The notes beneath the pieces were generated by a model, which saw nothing but the letters and a program-made list of their open reading frames with translations, was not told the origin of the DNA and did not search any database. A stretch of DNA of 64,000 nt, taken from assembly GCA_021292165.1 (NCBI GenBank), contig JAHFWL010000039.1, positions 124,001-188,000 on the forward strand, written 5' to 3'. Numbering within the stretch: position 1 is the first letter of the stretch; every line of letters begins with the position of its first letter. The position numbers and the translations under genes are program-made. Origin of the DNA: Shinisaurus crocodilurus. Taxonomy: Eukaryota; Chordata; Lepidosauria; Squamata; Shinisauridae. This document shows, piece after piece, positions 22,260 through 33,452 of this stretch.

Positions 22260-22370
22260 TTATTTTATTTATTTATTATATTTATACCCCGCCTTTTTTC
22301 CTGCAAGGAACCCAAGGCGGCTTACATAATCCTCCTCCTCCTCTCCTTTTAATCCTCACAACAACCCTGG
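22260..22370 (-). mobile_element. tRNA-derived SINE, 3' part
   Basis: Tail half of the SINE seen complete at 29035 and 32337: ATTTATACCCCGCCTTTTTT, GGCGGCTTACATAATCCTCC, and CTCACAACAACCCT. The tRNA-like head is missing. Confidence 0.75.
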
Positions 22371-23050
22371 CTTAACAATGGCTTAAATAACCCACTTAGT
22401 TGGCTTAAATAACTTAACTTAAACAATGGCTTAAATAACCCACTTAATTAACCCACTTAACTTAAATAAGCCCACTGGCAGTAGACAGCCTGACAGGAGG
22501 CTTTTGCAGGGGAGAATCAGCAGGTGAGGAGGAGTTAAGCATCCTCAACTTTTGCTTCCAGCACTTGCATGCCAATGTCCCCCTCTTTTCACAGCTTTTG
22601 TCTTACGTCAACAAGAACGGTTTGGGAACATATGTTTGCCAAGGCATGGTGTAGTTCCACCAGAAGTGTAAGACCGTTATGAAAAAATGCATGCAAGTTA
22701 AATTTCTTTCCTATACAAATACGACTAATAAAAGTTTGAAACTCTTACTAACCATCTTAGTTTAATTTGTACACACATTAGTAAGCAAAGCCTGCCACAT
22801 GTTTTAGTCACAAGTTGATTTGTGTCACTTAAGAAGCATACAATGCCAAACGTTGCACAACTGATTTCCAAATCTCAGGCTGCCACTTTTGTCATTTCTC
22901 TCTTAATGGAAAATGCAAGACGAGATGGAAAGGGATAAATCCCTCAGTGACACCAGCCCCACATTTATGTTGGCAAAATTCAAACCATCCCTTTGTAGGG
23001 CATTTCCAAAACTGGCTTCCAGGGATATTTCAGCCCTGGTGCCTCTCTTT
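22371..23050. other. Intergenic, no gene recognised
   Basis: Contains short imperfect repeats of the phrase GGCTTAAATAACCCACTTA at about 22365-22465. Nothing else is recognised. Confidence 0.45.
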
Positions 23051-23068
23051 AGAAATTAGCCAGGACTT

Positions 23069-24856
23069 GGACTTCCGGGTGAACATGGAGCTTTGAAAGC
23101 CGCACAGAAATTCTGTGGGCGGCTGGTACAGCGTTTCCTGGCCAGAGAATGTCTCAGGCTGGGGGATCTACTTCTCATTAGAGAAGCGAAGATCTGAGGT
23201 TACCCCCAAACTATCTCATAGGGTCATAAATCGCTTTTTGTGTGTCTTATGACGGATAAAGGCGGTTGGTGAGCTGAGGTGGGGGGAAACGGCGCTGTTT
23301 CCAGAGACCGGTTTTACCGATCATTAGAAGTTTGCATGTTCGCTTCCAAAATAAAGGAGTACATCTGGAGTGGCTAATTTGGAATCTTTCGGCAGCAGAG
23401 TGGGATTTATAATTAACTGTAAGTAGACTATGTTTATCTGGGAGGCGAAAAAGATAAGAGAGGAAACCTGAAAGGAGGTCTATAAATCTTATATGTTTGG
23501 AAGCGTCTTGAAAATATCTATACGCAAGGCAAGATGTTTGCAGTTGCAGCATTCTTAAACCTGTGGAACGAAATGGAGAGAGAAATTCTAAACAGATTGG
23601 AAATAAGAATCCAGGCTCTGAACGTAAATCTGAAAGTGGATCAATCAGAAGAACAACGTAAGACGGATTTCTTTACAGGACCGGCAGAGGAGAAGACAGA
23701 AGAAGTAAATAAGGACTTGGGAAACTTACCAGAAATTCACAGAGACTTTGAAGTTTTAATTGGATTTAATTGGCACGAGAAGACAGCTCAGGAAGAAGTT
23801 GTGACGCACTTTTTAAAATCTAAGATGGCGGAGCCGGAGATCGGTATGCAGGAGCCCACAAAACAACAGAACAAGCTGATTTCATTCTTGGTTCAAAACC
23901 TGGAACTTAATGATTATCCCTTTGACAGAGGAAAGCAATGAAAGGGACTATCTTCATGGTCTTTTTATTGGCAAAAGATAAAGGGTTGATGTATACTGAA
24001 CTACATGTCTAGTTGGAATATAAATAATCTTTTGATTTTAAATATTAATGGCAAAGGTAAAGGGATTGCTTATATGACTTATTTGAATTTTAAATATTAA
24101 TGGTGATGTAAGAGAAATTATTATAATTAAGGTATAATTATATTTGGTCTGTTTGGAAACATTTATTTAAATAATAATAATAATAATTTGTTGTTGTTGT
24201 TGGGGGTGTTGTTTTGTGGAGGCTTTGAAGTATTAAAGGGGAAGGTCTTTTGGTTTTTTTGTTCTATAAGTAGCATGATGGCTTATGTGCTTCTGCTGTT
24301 CTGTTAGACGTCACTTATTTCTTAATTTTTTAGACTTATCTTTCTTTTCTTTTCTTTTAAAAAAATATATCTTGGAGATTAAAAGTGAAGGAATTTCTGC
24401 TTAGATAGAAAGGAATAATGAGTAATTGTAATAATACAAATGTGTTGATTCGATGGTTAGGTACTAGAGAGTGCGGGAGAGGTGGAAATACAAAATGCTT
24501 TTGGTATGTGGTCATTTGCTAATTAGTTTATAGTTACTTTTTACTTTTGGGATTCTTAATATACTGTATTTTGGAATTGAAAACACTATTTAATGAAACT
24601 ATAGGTTTTCTTTTTTGGAGTATTCATAAATGTTGAATTTAATAGATTAAATAGTTGATGTTTATTGGGGGAGAGTGGAGACCTCTGGTGTTTGTTCCTT
24701 TTAGGGTTCTTTTTTGCCATAACTGGAAGTGATTTTTTGTTAACAGAAAAGATTTTAAGATTAACTGTGGTTGATTAAGCTGTGGAGAAGATTGGAAGTC
24801 CATTATTGTGTTTGTTTGTTTGTTTTATTATGAATAAAAATAAAAGTTTAAAATGC
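23069..24856 (+). mobile_element. L1-like element with internal deletion
   Basis: Flanked by 18-bp duplications AGAAATTAGCCAGGACTT (23051-23068 and 24857-24874). It has a 5' region, a short ORF1-like frame (23534-23941) and a long AT-rich 3' region ending in an A-rich tail. At 1.79 kb it is far shorter than a full L1. No endonuclease or reverse transcriptase is encoded, so it must have been mobilised in trans. Confidence 0.75.
23534..23941 (+). pseudogene. L1-like ORF1 fragment
   Basis: 135 codons, acidic and helix-rich, begin MFAVAAFLNLWNEMEREI and end at a stop after a short charged tail. The pattern suggests the coiled-coil part of an L1 ORF1. No RNA-recognition domain follows. Assignment rests mainly on context: target duplications and an A-rich 3' end. 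Confidence 0.45.
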
Positions 24857-25021
24857 AGAAATTAGCCAGGACTTTATTCATAATACAACATGCTATCCAG
24901 CTGAACTTTGCAGGTCTTCACACATCTATGCTTCATGAACCTGTGTGGTTTGTATTTTATTTTGGCTGTGTGTTTGCTGCCCCCTTGCCATGCAAAGGAG
25001 AAGAGCAAGCATGCAGCTTCC

Positions 25022-25060
25022 AGTTTTTGTGTGTCTCTTGCTAGCTTTCTAATCACTGTG
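25022..25060 (-). promoter_or_regulatory. V-5 recombination signal, 23-bp spacer
   Basis: Perfect heptamer CACAGTG (25060-25054), 23-nt spacer, nonamer ACAAAAACT (25030-25022). This is one of the two best signals in the window, with V-9. Confidence 0.9.
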
Positions 25061-25508
25061 CCTCTGGCACAGTAGTACAGGGCCGAGTCTTCCTCCTTCA
25101 GGCTGTTCATTTGCAGGTAGAGTGTGCTGATGGAATTGTCCCTGGAGATGGTGAAGCGACCCTTAACAGAGTTACTATAATATATAGTAGTGGTAGCAAT
25201 AAAGGCAATCCATTCCAATCCTTTCCCAGGAGTCTGTCGCACCCAATTCATATTATAGCTGCTGAAGGTGAAGCCAGAACCTCGGCAGGAGAGGCGGAGG
25301 GACTCTCCGGGCCTTTTTACATCCCCTCCATGTTCTTCCAGCTGGATCTGTGATTGAATACCTGGAAAGGAAGAGATATTATAGAGTGCTCTTCACATTA
25401 ACCCCTAGAATGTAATATTCTTGTGCTTTCAAAATTCTCTGTGGAGAAAGAATAACTGGTACCTCCAACAGCTGCTGAAAGTAAAACCAACTGAAGCCAC
25501 AATATCAT
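25061..25508 (-). CDS. IGHV: V-5: immunoglobulin heavy variable gene, clan III-like
   Basis: Leader exon 25508-25463 (46 nt, [15 protein letters not shown]) has a weaker GTACC donor. The V exon 25361-25061 (301 nt) opens GIQSQ after a Gly split codon. FR1 has [14 protein letters not shown]1 [40 protein letters not shown] and ALYYCAR follow in frame. These FR3 features are classic VH3 (clan III), unlike its neighbours. All conserved Cys and Trp residues are present and the recombination signal is good, so it is probably functional. Only the donor site and the variant octamer are below standard. Confidence 0.92.
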
Positions 25509-25619
25509 TTTCACTCTCTGGTTAGGTGCAAAGTGGTCACAGGCACACCGGGTTATGTCTCTTGGTATAACTGGAGCAGGGAGGGTGTATGGCTGATTTA
25601 AAGAGGAAGCTGTCTGTGC

Positions 25620-25627
25620 ATTTACAT
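25620..25627 (-). promoter_or_regulatory. V-5 variant octamer
   Basis: ATGTAAAT on the minus strand, one mismatch from ATGCAAAT, 111 nt upstream of the leader ATG. The TTTAAA at about 25598 lies between. Confidence 0.6.
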
Positions 25628-25689
25628 ACAGCTGGTGATAAAAGAGTAACGCATTCTGTTGGCACACTATTTCTCATTGTGTACATTCA

Positions 25690-26740
25690 GTACAAATGAG
25701 CAGAGAGACAGTGAGCAATTGCTTACCAGGTAAGTATAAACGTTAAAGTTCATTCCTATTAGAGGTTCTGGGGTGGAGATCACAAAATATGTTTGCATCA
25801 CATATTACTGTGAACTTACCTAATTTTGGACTTTTGAACTGCGTGGAGGCACTGGACAGGGATTCTTTTTTTTTTTTTTGCAGCCGCTGTGTATCCAGTC
25901 ATAAAAATGAACAGCAGCAGCTTAAAATGATGTGAATTAGCCCTCAAATGCATGTATACAGAATAAGCACCATCCAGGTTTCTTCCCACACCTGGTAAAG
26001 AAGCAATTGCAGAGGGTCAGAATGTCTAACGAAGAAGCATGCTGATATTTTATACTGCATGAAGCCCTTAGCGATGACCCAGGCAGTACAGTAATAGTCA
26101 ACCAGTGATTATTTTACTATGCTTCTTATTGTCATATGCTATGTTTTTATCATTTCTGTTAACCATGTTGATAGCCACCTGGCAAGTGGTATGTACCGTA
26201 CATCTATGTAATAAAACAAACAAACAAGCAAACAAACATAGAACATAATGTAAAGTCATCAAGCAATATTCAGGATGATTTTCAAATGTGTTTTAATGTA
26301 CACTGTCATAACAACAACCATACTTCATGTTGATATTCTACATGCACCATACCACACTGGCTTCCCATTGAAGGCATAGAAGGAGGCAGGATGAAATGTA
26401 CCCCCTTCTGATAGTTAATTAGAATTGTGAACCAGCAGGGGCTGGTGGCTCCAAGGTCCGTGGGGTGGTGTATCTGCTCCGGGTTTCAGTCTGAACTTTA
26501 AAGGAGCTATCCATGGCACTGAACCTAGTTTGGGGATAGGGCTCAGCACCATGGATGGCTCCTAAAAAAATTCAGGCTGAAACCTGCCCACTGACATTAG
26601 AGCCACTAGCCTCCATTGTTGTAAACACTTTTAAAGACTTAGAAAGAAACGTAACTGTGGACCAGAGTCTTCTCACTCAAGTAACTTACCCCAGGTGGAA
26701 TGGCTTACATGGCCCAGCATGGAAAGGACCTGAGGACACC
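25690..26740. other. Intergenic, no gene recognised
   Basis: No V remnant or clear transposon. A short AAACAAAC microsatellite is at about 26214-26240. Confidence 0.45.
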
Positions 26741-26741
26741 A

Positions 26742-26868
26742 GCCAGCTGCTGTCCAGATATTTTGGACATCCACTCCCATGATTCCTCGCCATGTGCCAT
26801 GTTAGCTGGGACTGATGGGAGTTGTAGTCCAAAACATCTGGAAGGCACTAGATGTTGGGGAACTCTAG
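26742..26868. mobile_element. Foldback MITE
   Basis: The arm with GTCCAGATATTTTGGACATC (about 26752) pairs with GTAGTCCAAAACATCTGGAA (about 26824). It belongs to the same family as 52562-52699. It is non-coding. Confidence 0.65.
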
Positions 26869-27037
26869 CTTAAGCACTCTCTCCTCACTCTTTAACTGTG
26901 GGCTGGATGAATGTGTTGGGACTATACGCCATTCCTACCAGCAACTTGACTGCCCATACTTCTGGCCTGCTGTGTGTAGTGCAGGTCTACAGATGTGTCT
27001 TAAGCAGCATGGGACACCACAGATGTATTGCGCTTGA

Positions 27038-27612
27038 TTGTTAGAAAGTTTATAAACGGTCTCAAAATAATTCTGCCATTACAGATGTGTACTACTGCAT
27101 TCAGGGTCAGGAACTGGAGGCCCTTGGAGGCCCTTGGACCAAACTCAGCCCCTTCAAATTTAACATCTCTGCACAAGTTATGAACCCAAGGGGAAGAATG
27201 TTGTGTTCACTGGGACTATGCCAGTTCTATTTGCAAGATTTCAATTTTAGGAGTTTGACAGTGATTACAATCTGGACCATCACTCCCCCCCCCCGCCGCC
27301 TTCATTTGGAATGCTGTGTACACCTTTGGTTGCAACATCTCAAGGAGGATACTATCAAGTTAGAAAACGTACAAAAACAATCATCAAAATTATCAGGAAG
27401 CAGGCTACAACATTTCATTTGTCTGGAATTAGATAAATGTGATTAGAAAGTTTATAAAGGCTCTCAAAATAATTCTGCCATTACAGATGTGTACTACTGC
27501 ATTCAGGGTCAGGAACTGGAGGCCCTTGGAGGCCCTTGGACCAAACTCAGCCCCTTCAAATTTAACATCTCTGCACAAGTTATGAACCCAAGGGGAAGAA
27601 TGTTGTGTTCAA
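27038..27612. repeat. 172-bp direct repeat flanking a CR1 fragment
   Basis: 27038-27209 and 27441-27612 are almost identical. Between them, about 27299-27430 matches the CR1 ORF2 C-terminal coding region in the plus sense. The repeats may reflect a local duplication or an abnormal insertion. Confidence 0.8.
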
Positions 27613-27649
27613 CATTGAGAGAGATTTATAGAAATGTATGGTGAAGAGG

Positions 27650-27749
27650 TGGGGGGGTGCACAATGTGTATGTTGTATTTTTGTTGTATTCATTAGTAGA
27701 TGTAAGATTTGAAAAAATTTAATAAAACATATTTTTTTAAAAAAAGAAA
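27650..27749 (+). mobile_element. L1-like 3' end fragment
   Basis: Short 3' fragment ending AATAAAACATATTTTTTTAAAA. It is flanked by 18-bp duplications AGAAATGTATGGTGAAGA (starting about 27632 and 27750). Confidence 0.7.
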
Positions 27750-28012
27750 GAAATGTATGGTGAAGAAAAAATGAACAGAGAGAAGTATGCCAGCTCCTTA
27801 AATGGAACCCAGAAGGTCACTACAAGCAGCAAAATGGCTGCAGAAAAAGGATTTTTTTTTTTTCTGAATGGATTTTCTTTGTCCTGTGAATGAAGTGGGA
27901 CTTCACACATTCATGGTTGAGGAAACAAAGAGACTTAGAGGGGCCACATCTCCACCCATTGCACAAATGCACTCGCATAACATGTTCCTGTTGTTTTCTT
28001 CTTTGGATGGGT

Positions 28013-28051
28013 AGTTTTTGTACTGCCTCTGATAGGGTTTTTCTCAGCGTG
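28013..28051 (-). promoter_or_regulatory. V-6 recombination signal, 23-bp spacer
   Basis: Heptamer CACGCTG (28051-28045), 23-nt spacer, nonamer ACAAAAACT (28021-28013). Confidence 0.8.
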
Positions 28052-28512
28052 CTAGCCTCTCGCGCACAGTAATTCATGGAAGTCTCTTCACATTTCAGGC
28101 TTCTCAGTTGAAGGAACACCTTCATCTTTGAGATGTCTCTGGTGATGCTGAGCCGATTTTGGAGAGCGCTGTTATAGGCATTGGTTTCACCCCTCCACAT
28201 GGCTCCCAACCACTCCACTTGCATTCCTGATGGCTGACAAAAACACTGAATATCCCCATGTCCTAGCATGGAAATCCCAGACACTGAGCATGTCAGGTCA
28301 GGTGCATGCTCCTGGAAACTGGATACCCCCCACCAGATTCTGCAAGGACAGTCTGGGCAGAAATGCCTATAAAGTGGGAGAAAGAATAAAGGAAGACCAA
28401 AACAACTGTTATGATATGATGACACCATGGAAATCACTAGATACTGTGGAGAACAGGAGAGTTTCTTACATGGAGGGAGGATCACTAGGAAATTTATCAA
28501 GATCCCAAACAT
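28052..28512 (-). pseudogene. IGHV: V-6: IGHV pseudogene
   Basis: Leader exon 28512-28470 (43 nt, MFGILINFLVILPP) with a GTAAG donor is followed by a V exon at 28366-28052. The FR1 coding frame is broken: the start (SAQTVLAESGG) runs in one frame to a stop, while TCSVSG onward is in another, so an indel lies in the G-rich stretch near 28330. FR2 has lost its invariant Trp (IQCFCQPSG in place of WVRQ) and Arg. FR3 ([14 protein letters not shown]) and YCARE remain recognisable. It belongs to the same family as V-7, V-9 and V-10. Octamer and recombination signal survive, but no V domain can be made. Confidence 0.88.
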
Positions 28513-28621
28513 GGTTGGAGATAACTCCTAGGATCTCATAAGCAACTGACATACAGCAATAGCTCTGAATTAGTATTTCTTGCCTGTAATTTCCCTTTAA
28601 GCATAATCAACCCTAAAGTCA

Positions 28622-28629
28622 ATTTGCAT
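28622..28629 (-). promoter_or_regulatory. V-6 promoter octamer
   Basis: Exact ATGCAAAT on the minus strand, 110 nt upstream of the leader ATG. Confidence 0.8.
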
Positions 28630-29034
28630 GATGCAAAGCGCCTTGCTTATGTGAAGCCTGCATAAATGTGCACAGGTATACAGTTGTGAAAAGTGCCATG
28701 GGAAGGAGTCTTGCATGAGAACTATACAGTGACGTTACAAAATCAGTTGTGAAAATGAAGAAATGGATTACCGGTACTCTCCCTTCTTTGCCTCCTTGTG
28801 AAGGTCACAGGTTTATGCACACCTTTGAGAAATCTTCTCAGGGCCAGTTATAAAACTTCTGCACACACAGGGCCAGCCCTGCCATGGAGGCAGGGTCAGC
28901 CCATGATGTTTTGCTGATTAAGGCAAAGCAGAGGGCGCCCCTCCTGATACGTGTACAAAAGCCAACTGGATTGGCAGATGAATCTTTCTTCTACAGCAAC
29001 AATGGAACAGCATCCTGCATCATACCTGAAGGCC

Positions 29035-29275
29035 TTATTATATTTATACCCCATCTTTTTTTCCTGCAAGGGACCCAAGGCAGCTTACATAATCCTCCTC
29101 CTCCTCCTCCTCTCCATTTTATCCTCACAACAACCCTTTGAGGAAGGATAGGCTGAGAGACTGTGACTGGCCCACAGTCACCCAGTGAACTTCATGGCCA
29201 AGCAGGGGCTAGAATTCGGATCTCCTGAGTCCCAGTCCAACACTCTCACCACTACGCCACACTCGCTCTTCATAC
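29035..29275 (-). mobile_element. tRNA-derived SINE
   Basis: Read on the minus strand it has a tRNA-like head with box A-like GGCGTAGTGGTGAGAGTGTT and a degenerate box B near 29215. A body with GGTTGTTGTGAGGATAAAAT follows, then a tail GGGGTATAAATATAATAA. Related copies are at 32337-32578 and 22260-22370. Confidence 0.82.
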
Positions 29276-29709
29276 TGAACATCCAAAAATGCTCAGGAAG
29301 TGCCACATTTTTGTTTGTTTGTTTGTTACAGTGGCGCTGGTGTTTAGTACAACCACATTTGAAAAAAGGTCTAATGCATTGTTTTTAAATAGGGATTCAC
29401 TCAAAAATTCTCCTTATCCAAATTTCTCCTTTGATTCGGAAGATCAGAATTTCCTAGGGTTCCCCCCTCCAAAAGTGGAAATCATGCTTTACGAATACAC
29501 CGTTGTTCTGTTTTAAATTTCTGGATTTAATTGGAATTTTTGCTCATATAAATACTAACTTTATAGATATAGACTGAACCATGAGTTATGTACGTGGCAG
29601 TTCATTCATGCACCACTGTCTGAGAAACTGAGCAAGAGGAAAGAAATCTGTATGTCCAGCTGCAGTACAGAAGCAGATGCATGGCAGAGGCCTGGTTTTC
29701 TGGAAGGCT

Positions 29710-29748
29710 GGTTTTTGAGCTGCCTCTGAGAGGGATTTCCTCAATGTG
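29710..29748 (-). promoter_or_regulatory. V-7 recombination signal, 23-bp spacer
   Basis: Heptamer CACATTG (29748-29742), 23-nt spacer, nonamer TCAAAAACC (29718-29710). Confidence 0.82.
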
Positions 29749-30208
29749 CGTCTTGCACAGTAATACACGGCAGAGTCTTCAGGCTTCAGGCCATTCACTT
29801 GCAGGAACACCTGGCTTTTTGAGTTGTCCTTTGTGATGCTGATCCGATTTTGGAGAGCAGAGTTATAGTTAGGGCTTCCACTAGTCCAGGCAACTCCCAT
29901 CCACTGCAGCCCCTTGCCTGATGGCTGACGGGTCCAGCTCACATCCCAGCTTGCTAGAGAAAATCCAGACACTGTACAGGTCAGGCGTACGGTCTCTCCA
30001 GGCTTCTTGACTCCACCACCAGACTCTGTAAGTGTATTCTGGGCTGTAATGTCTGCATTGATGGAAAGGCAAAAGAAAAAAAATTAACATGAGAACATTG
30101 GACAAGAAACAGTTTGATTGATCACGTAAGGAGGAAATATCAACTTTTCTTACATGCTGGGAAGAGTATTAGGACATTTATCAAGATTGTTAATTTTGCG
30201 TCCTTCAT
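29749..30208 (-). CDS. IGHV: V-7: immunoglobulin heavy variable gene, clan II-like
   Basis: Leader exon 30208-30154 (55 nt, MKDAKLTILINVLILFPA) has a GTAAG donor. It is three codons longer at the N terminus than the other leaders. The V exon 30052-29749 (304 nt) follows a TGCAG acceptor, and the split codon reads Tyr. FR1 [20 protein letters not shown] is complete. [49 protein letters not shown] and VYYCAR follow without a stop. The usual Val in WVRQ is Thr. It probably works, but the heptamer and nonamer each deviate from consensus. Confidence 0.88.
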
Positions 30209-30317
30209 TGTTGGAGAAATCTGCTAGGACCTGATGGGCAACTGTGTTCCAGCAATGATGCTGAATTTGGATCACTCTTCCTCTAAGTTCCCTTTAATGA
30301 TGGGTATGTCAAAGATA

Positions 30318-30325
30318 ATTTGCAT
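30318..30325 (-). promoter_or_regulatory. V-7 promoter octamer
   Basis: Exact ATGCAAAT on the minus strand, 110 nt upstream of the leader ATG. Confidence 0.82.
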
Positions 30326-30623
30326 GATGCAAAAGATGTTGCTGATATCAGGGGGAAGAGGTTAGGATTGTTTAGTGCAGCAGTGGAAGGTTTGAAAAAA
30401 GGAAACATGATGTAAAAATGATCTTCTCGATGGATAGCAATGAAAAAAGTTATGAACATGAGATACTTTTGCTCTGTTTTCTCTGTCAATCTCTCATAGT
30501 CACAGTTCTATGGGCAAGTCTCATTCTCTACCATGAATTCAAGATGTGCTCACACTCCTTTGAATAATGTCAATATTTAAAGAGAAGAGTTGCAGAACAT
30601 TGCCTGGAAGACAACATTTCTCC

Positions 30624-31322
30624 TTTTCTTTTTTCTTCTTTTTTTAACAAATTTTATTTAAATTTCAGCATATAATCCACCTTTTCGCAGGGCATTCACC
30701 GCCCTGCACTGTCAAACAATGAAATCAAATTTTATGGAAGGCAGGTTTAAGAAAATCCCGAGAGATCAGCGTCTATATATCTGTGCTGGCCAACAGGTAG
30801 AGGATATTATACATATTATACATTGCATGTTATACTGTAAACTCTATGATACACCGAGGGGAGAGCACCTAGAGAAATTTATTAGGATGATTCCGACCCG
30901 CAGTGATATGGATAAGATTAAATATTTACTGTCCAGTACAGACAGGATGGTTATTGTTAACACTACCAAATTTGCTGTAAAGGCTGCCCGGCTCAGGCAA
31001 TCGTATGTAGCCAGTCTTGAGCTGTAAGGTTCTAGCTGTTTGCTCATGTATGTTTTAATATTGTAACATGTAAGGTTTTAGCCTTATCTGTATGGATGTT
31101 TTAAGGTGTTATGCTATTGTATTTTATGTAACTAACTGGCTAAAACCTGTATTTGGTTGCCTTCAATAAAATTGTATTGTATTGTATTTCAGCATATAAA
31201 CTACAAAATACACAAACATACAAATTATAGAACAAACACATAAAACAAACAAGCAACAACAACATAATAAGTGCACACACACACCACCGGGACCAAATAA
31301 CTACATAACTATTCAGCCTTCA
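30624..31322 (-). mobile_element. LINE 3' end (minus), split by a second LINE
   Basis: A T-rich start at 30624 (poly-A on the minus strand) and flanking AGACAACATTTCT-type duplications (about 30609 and 31324) outline a short minus-strand retroposed 3' end. A plus-strand LINE lies inside it. Confidence 0.55.
30676..31185 (+). mobile_element. 5'-truncated LINE with 14-bp duplications
   Basis: Flanked by ATTTCAGCATATAA at 30662-30675 and 31186-31199. It ends AATAAAATTGTATTGTATT. A 102-codon frame (30719-31027) has spaced Cys and His residues (YICAGQQVEDIIHIIHCMLYC) and an ALK-type terminal region resembling the C-terminal cysteine/histidine segment of non-LTR ORF2 proteins. The clade is undetermined. 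Confidence 0.7.
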
Positions 31323-31857
31323 AGACAACATTTTCTAACATTTTTGTCTACCTATAGCTAACAGTGCAATCTTACACATGTCTACTCAAAACCAAATTCC
31401 ACTGAGTCCAATGGGGATTACTCCAAGTTAAGTGGCTATAGGATTCCAGTCTAACTAGTGCAGAGTTGAGACTGGTTAATTATCCTTACTCTGATTCTGG
31501 GATGCTTCTTCTACTGCAGAACAGAAAGTCCTGGCTATCAGATGGTACAGAAATATTTGTCCATATTTAGCTACTTCTTATATCATCTCTCTTTAGTAGC
31601 ATACAAAACAGGTCTACTGCAACATCTTGAGCATGTTGCAATATGTTCGTTGTTTGTTTCTTTATTTTAAACAGGACTAGTCTTCCCGCCTTCTTTTTTT
31701 GTAACTCCACTTTCCTTACCAGCAACACTGTGCGGTGGGGAATACCATGGGACCTGGGTTCAGGTGCTGAGTAGCGGGTTAGGGAGAAAGTAGTGTGTAG
31801 TGCTGTGCCTCCAGCCCACCATGACCCCTGTTTCCTGAAGGTGGGGGGGGGAACAGT

Positions 31858-31858
31858 G

Positions 31859-31894
<36 letters not shown>

Positions 31895-31910
31895 TGAGAG
31901 AGAGAGAGAG
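31858..31910. repeat. TA and GA microsatellite
   Basis: A (AT)n run followed by (AG)n, imperfect at the 3' end. Confidence 0.9.
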
Positions 31911-32336
31911 GACATAGATAGGACTCATTAAGCAAGGAAGGGAGGCACATTGCACGGCTTAGTAACTCCACACTAATTGCTAAGTTTATTATTCTGCAAC
32001 ACATGGAATGCAAATAAAAACCAAAATATACACAATTGGATTCAGGATCAATTGACTTTAGCTGCCCAAGAAATGATTTGGATTCTGCCTAGCAGTAAAA
32101 AGGTATTGATTGATTGATTGATTGATTACTAATAAAAGAAAATGCATTCCAATTAATATGGAGCAAATTTATTTAATTATATGCAGAGTAATATGATTCA
32201 TCACAAAACCAGTGCAGGCCAGCAAAGGGGTATGCATGACATAAACTTTTTATTTTATTTTTTATTTTTATTTCTGTGTAATTATTTAACCATATGTATT
32301 AATTATTGTTCTTATATACATGAAACTGGTACTATT

Positions 32337-32578
32337 TATTTATTTATTTATTATATTTATACCCCACTTTTTTTCCTGCAAGGAACTCAAGGCAGCTTAC
32401 ATAATCCTCCTCCTCCTCTCCGTTTTTATCCTCACAACAACCCTGTGAGGTAGGTGAGGCTGAGAGGCAGTGGCTGGCCCAAAGTCACCCAGTGAGTTTC
32501 ATGGCCAAGCGGGGACTAGAACCCGGATCTCCCGAGTCCCCAGTCCAACACACTCACCACTACGCCACACTGGCTCCA
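32337..32578 (-). mobile_element. tRNA-derived SINE
   Basis: Same family as 29035-29275. The tRNA-like head on the minus strand reads GGCGTAGTGGTGAGTGTGTT and the box B region lies around TAGAACCCGGATCTCCC (plus). The TTATTTATTTATTATA tail is at 32335. Confidence 0.82.
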
Positions 32579-32806
32579 GGACTATATGAAGAAACCTAAA
32601 GGTGAGGCAATTGGGGCAGGTGGTTACTGTTTGCATTGTATTGGATAACGGGGGGGGGGCAGGACCCTAATACACTCTGATGAAAAAACGTGCATGGTAA
32701 GAAAGAATATAAAAATGTTAAAGGATGCATGTGGGAAAAGAGCAACACAGTATGGTGTGCTGGGATGAAGCCATTACCTTAGGGGGGGAATGGGGACCTC
32801 TCTTAC

Positions 32807-32852
32807 ATGCTTGGAAGATGATTGGGGAACTTATCAACAGCTTCAATTCCAT
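32807..32852 (-). pseudogene. IGHV: V-8: orphan IGHV leader exon without V exon
   Basis: 46-nt leader exon (MELKLLISSPIIFQA) with an ATG and GTAAG donor, closely similar to the leaders of V-9 and V-10. Continuing on the minus strand, no V exon or recombination signal follows before the SINE at 32578. The V exon has been deleted or displaced. Confidence 0.75.
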
Positions 32853-32977
32853 GACTCGGAATAGTTGTCAGCAACTCAGAGGTCCTGAAGGAGAAATTAT
32901 TTATATCAAAGATCTTTAATTCTGTATCCCAGACCTACCTATAATTTCCCATTGAAAGACAGTAAGGACAGACAGTC

Positions 32978-32985
32978 ATTTGCAT
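32978..32985 (-). promoter_or_regulatory. V-8 orphan promoter octamer
   Basis: Exact ATGCAAAT on the minus strand, 126 nt upstream of the orphan leader. Confidence 0.8.
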
Positions 32986-33130
32986 GATGCCATGGGTGCA
33001 GTTTTTGTTGTGACATGTAGCAAAACAACAGCTGTGGCACAAATTGTTTTCATTTGGAAAGGTACAGGATGGCTAGAAAAACAGTCATATTGAGTCTGGC
33101 ACTACTATTCTGTTCTAATGGGAAAAGTCG

Positions 33131-33452
33131 GTGTGTACGAAATACGAGCTGATCACATGGTTTGTACTTTCTGATGACGTAGTATGGCTTGTTAGGTTTC
33201 GTTTCCTGTAACCAGTTTTAGTTGAGAGAAGGATTGCTTTCTGTGTGCTTCTTCTTGTCTCTTCTCTCTGATGCTCTGACTTATTGCAATCATGTAATGA
33301 AGTGTGCTAGAGTGGACTTGATCCACTGGACTGGCTATGCATTATAATCTGCAATATAGACTGTAACTTAGGAGATTGTATTTACTCTGATATAGAATAA
33401 ACAGGTAGTTAAAACCCTGTTGTGGAATCTATGGAGTTAATTCCTAATTACA
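33131..33452 (+). mobile_element. Possible solo LTR
   Basis: Starts TGTGTACGAAATACGAG and ends CCTAATTACA. It has an AATAAA signal near 33396 and a downstream GACAGGACGAG stretch such as is found after some LTRs. No target duplication was found. Confidence 0.3.

Noticed and set aside
24170..24200. CRISPR-like or regulatory repeat
   Set aside because: Simple AAT and GTT microsatellites in an L1-like 3' region.
29035..32578. tRNA genes
   Set aside because: The A- and B-box-like sequences sit in SINE heads with the SINE body and tail attached. No cloverleaf with intact acceptor stem is evident.
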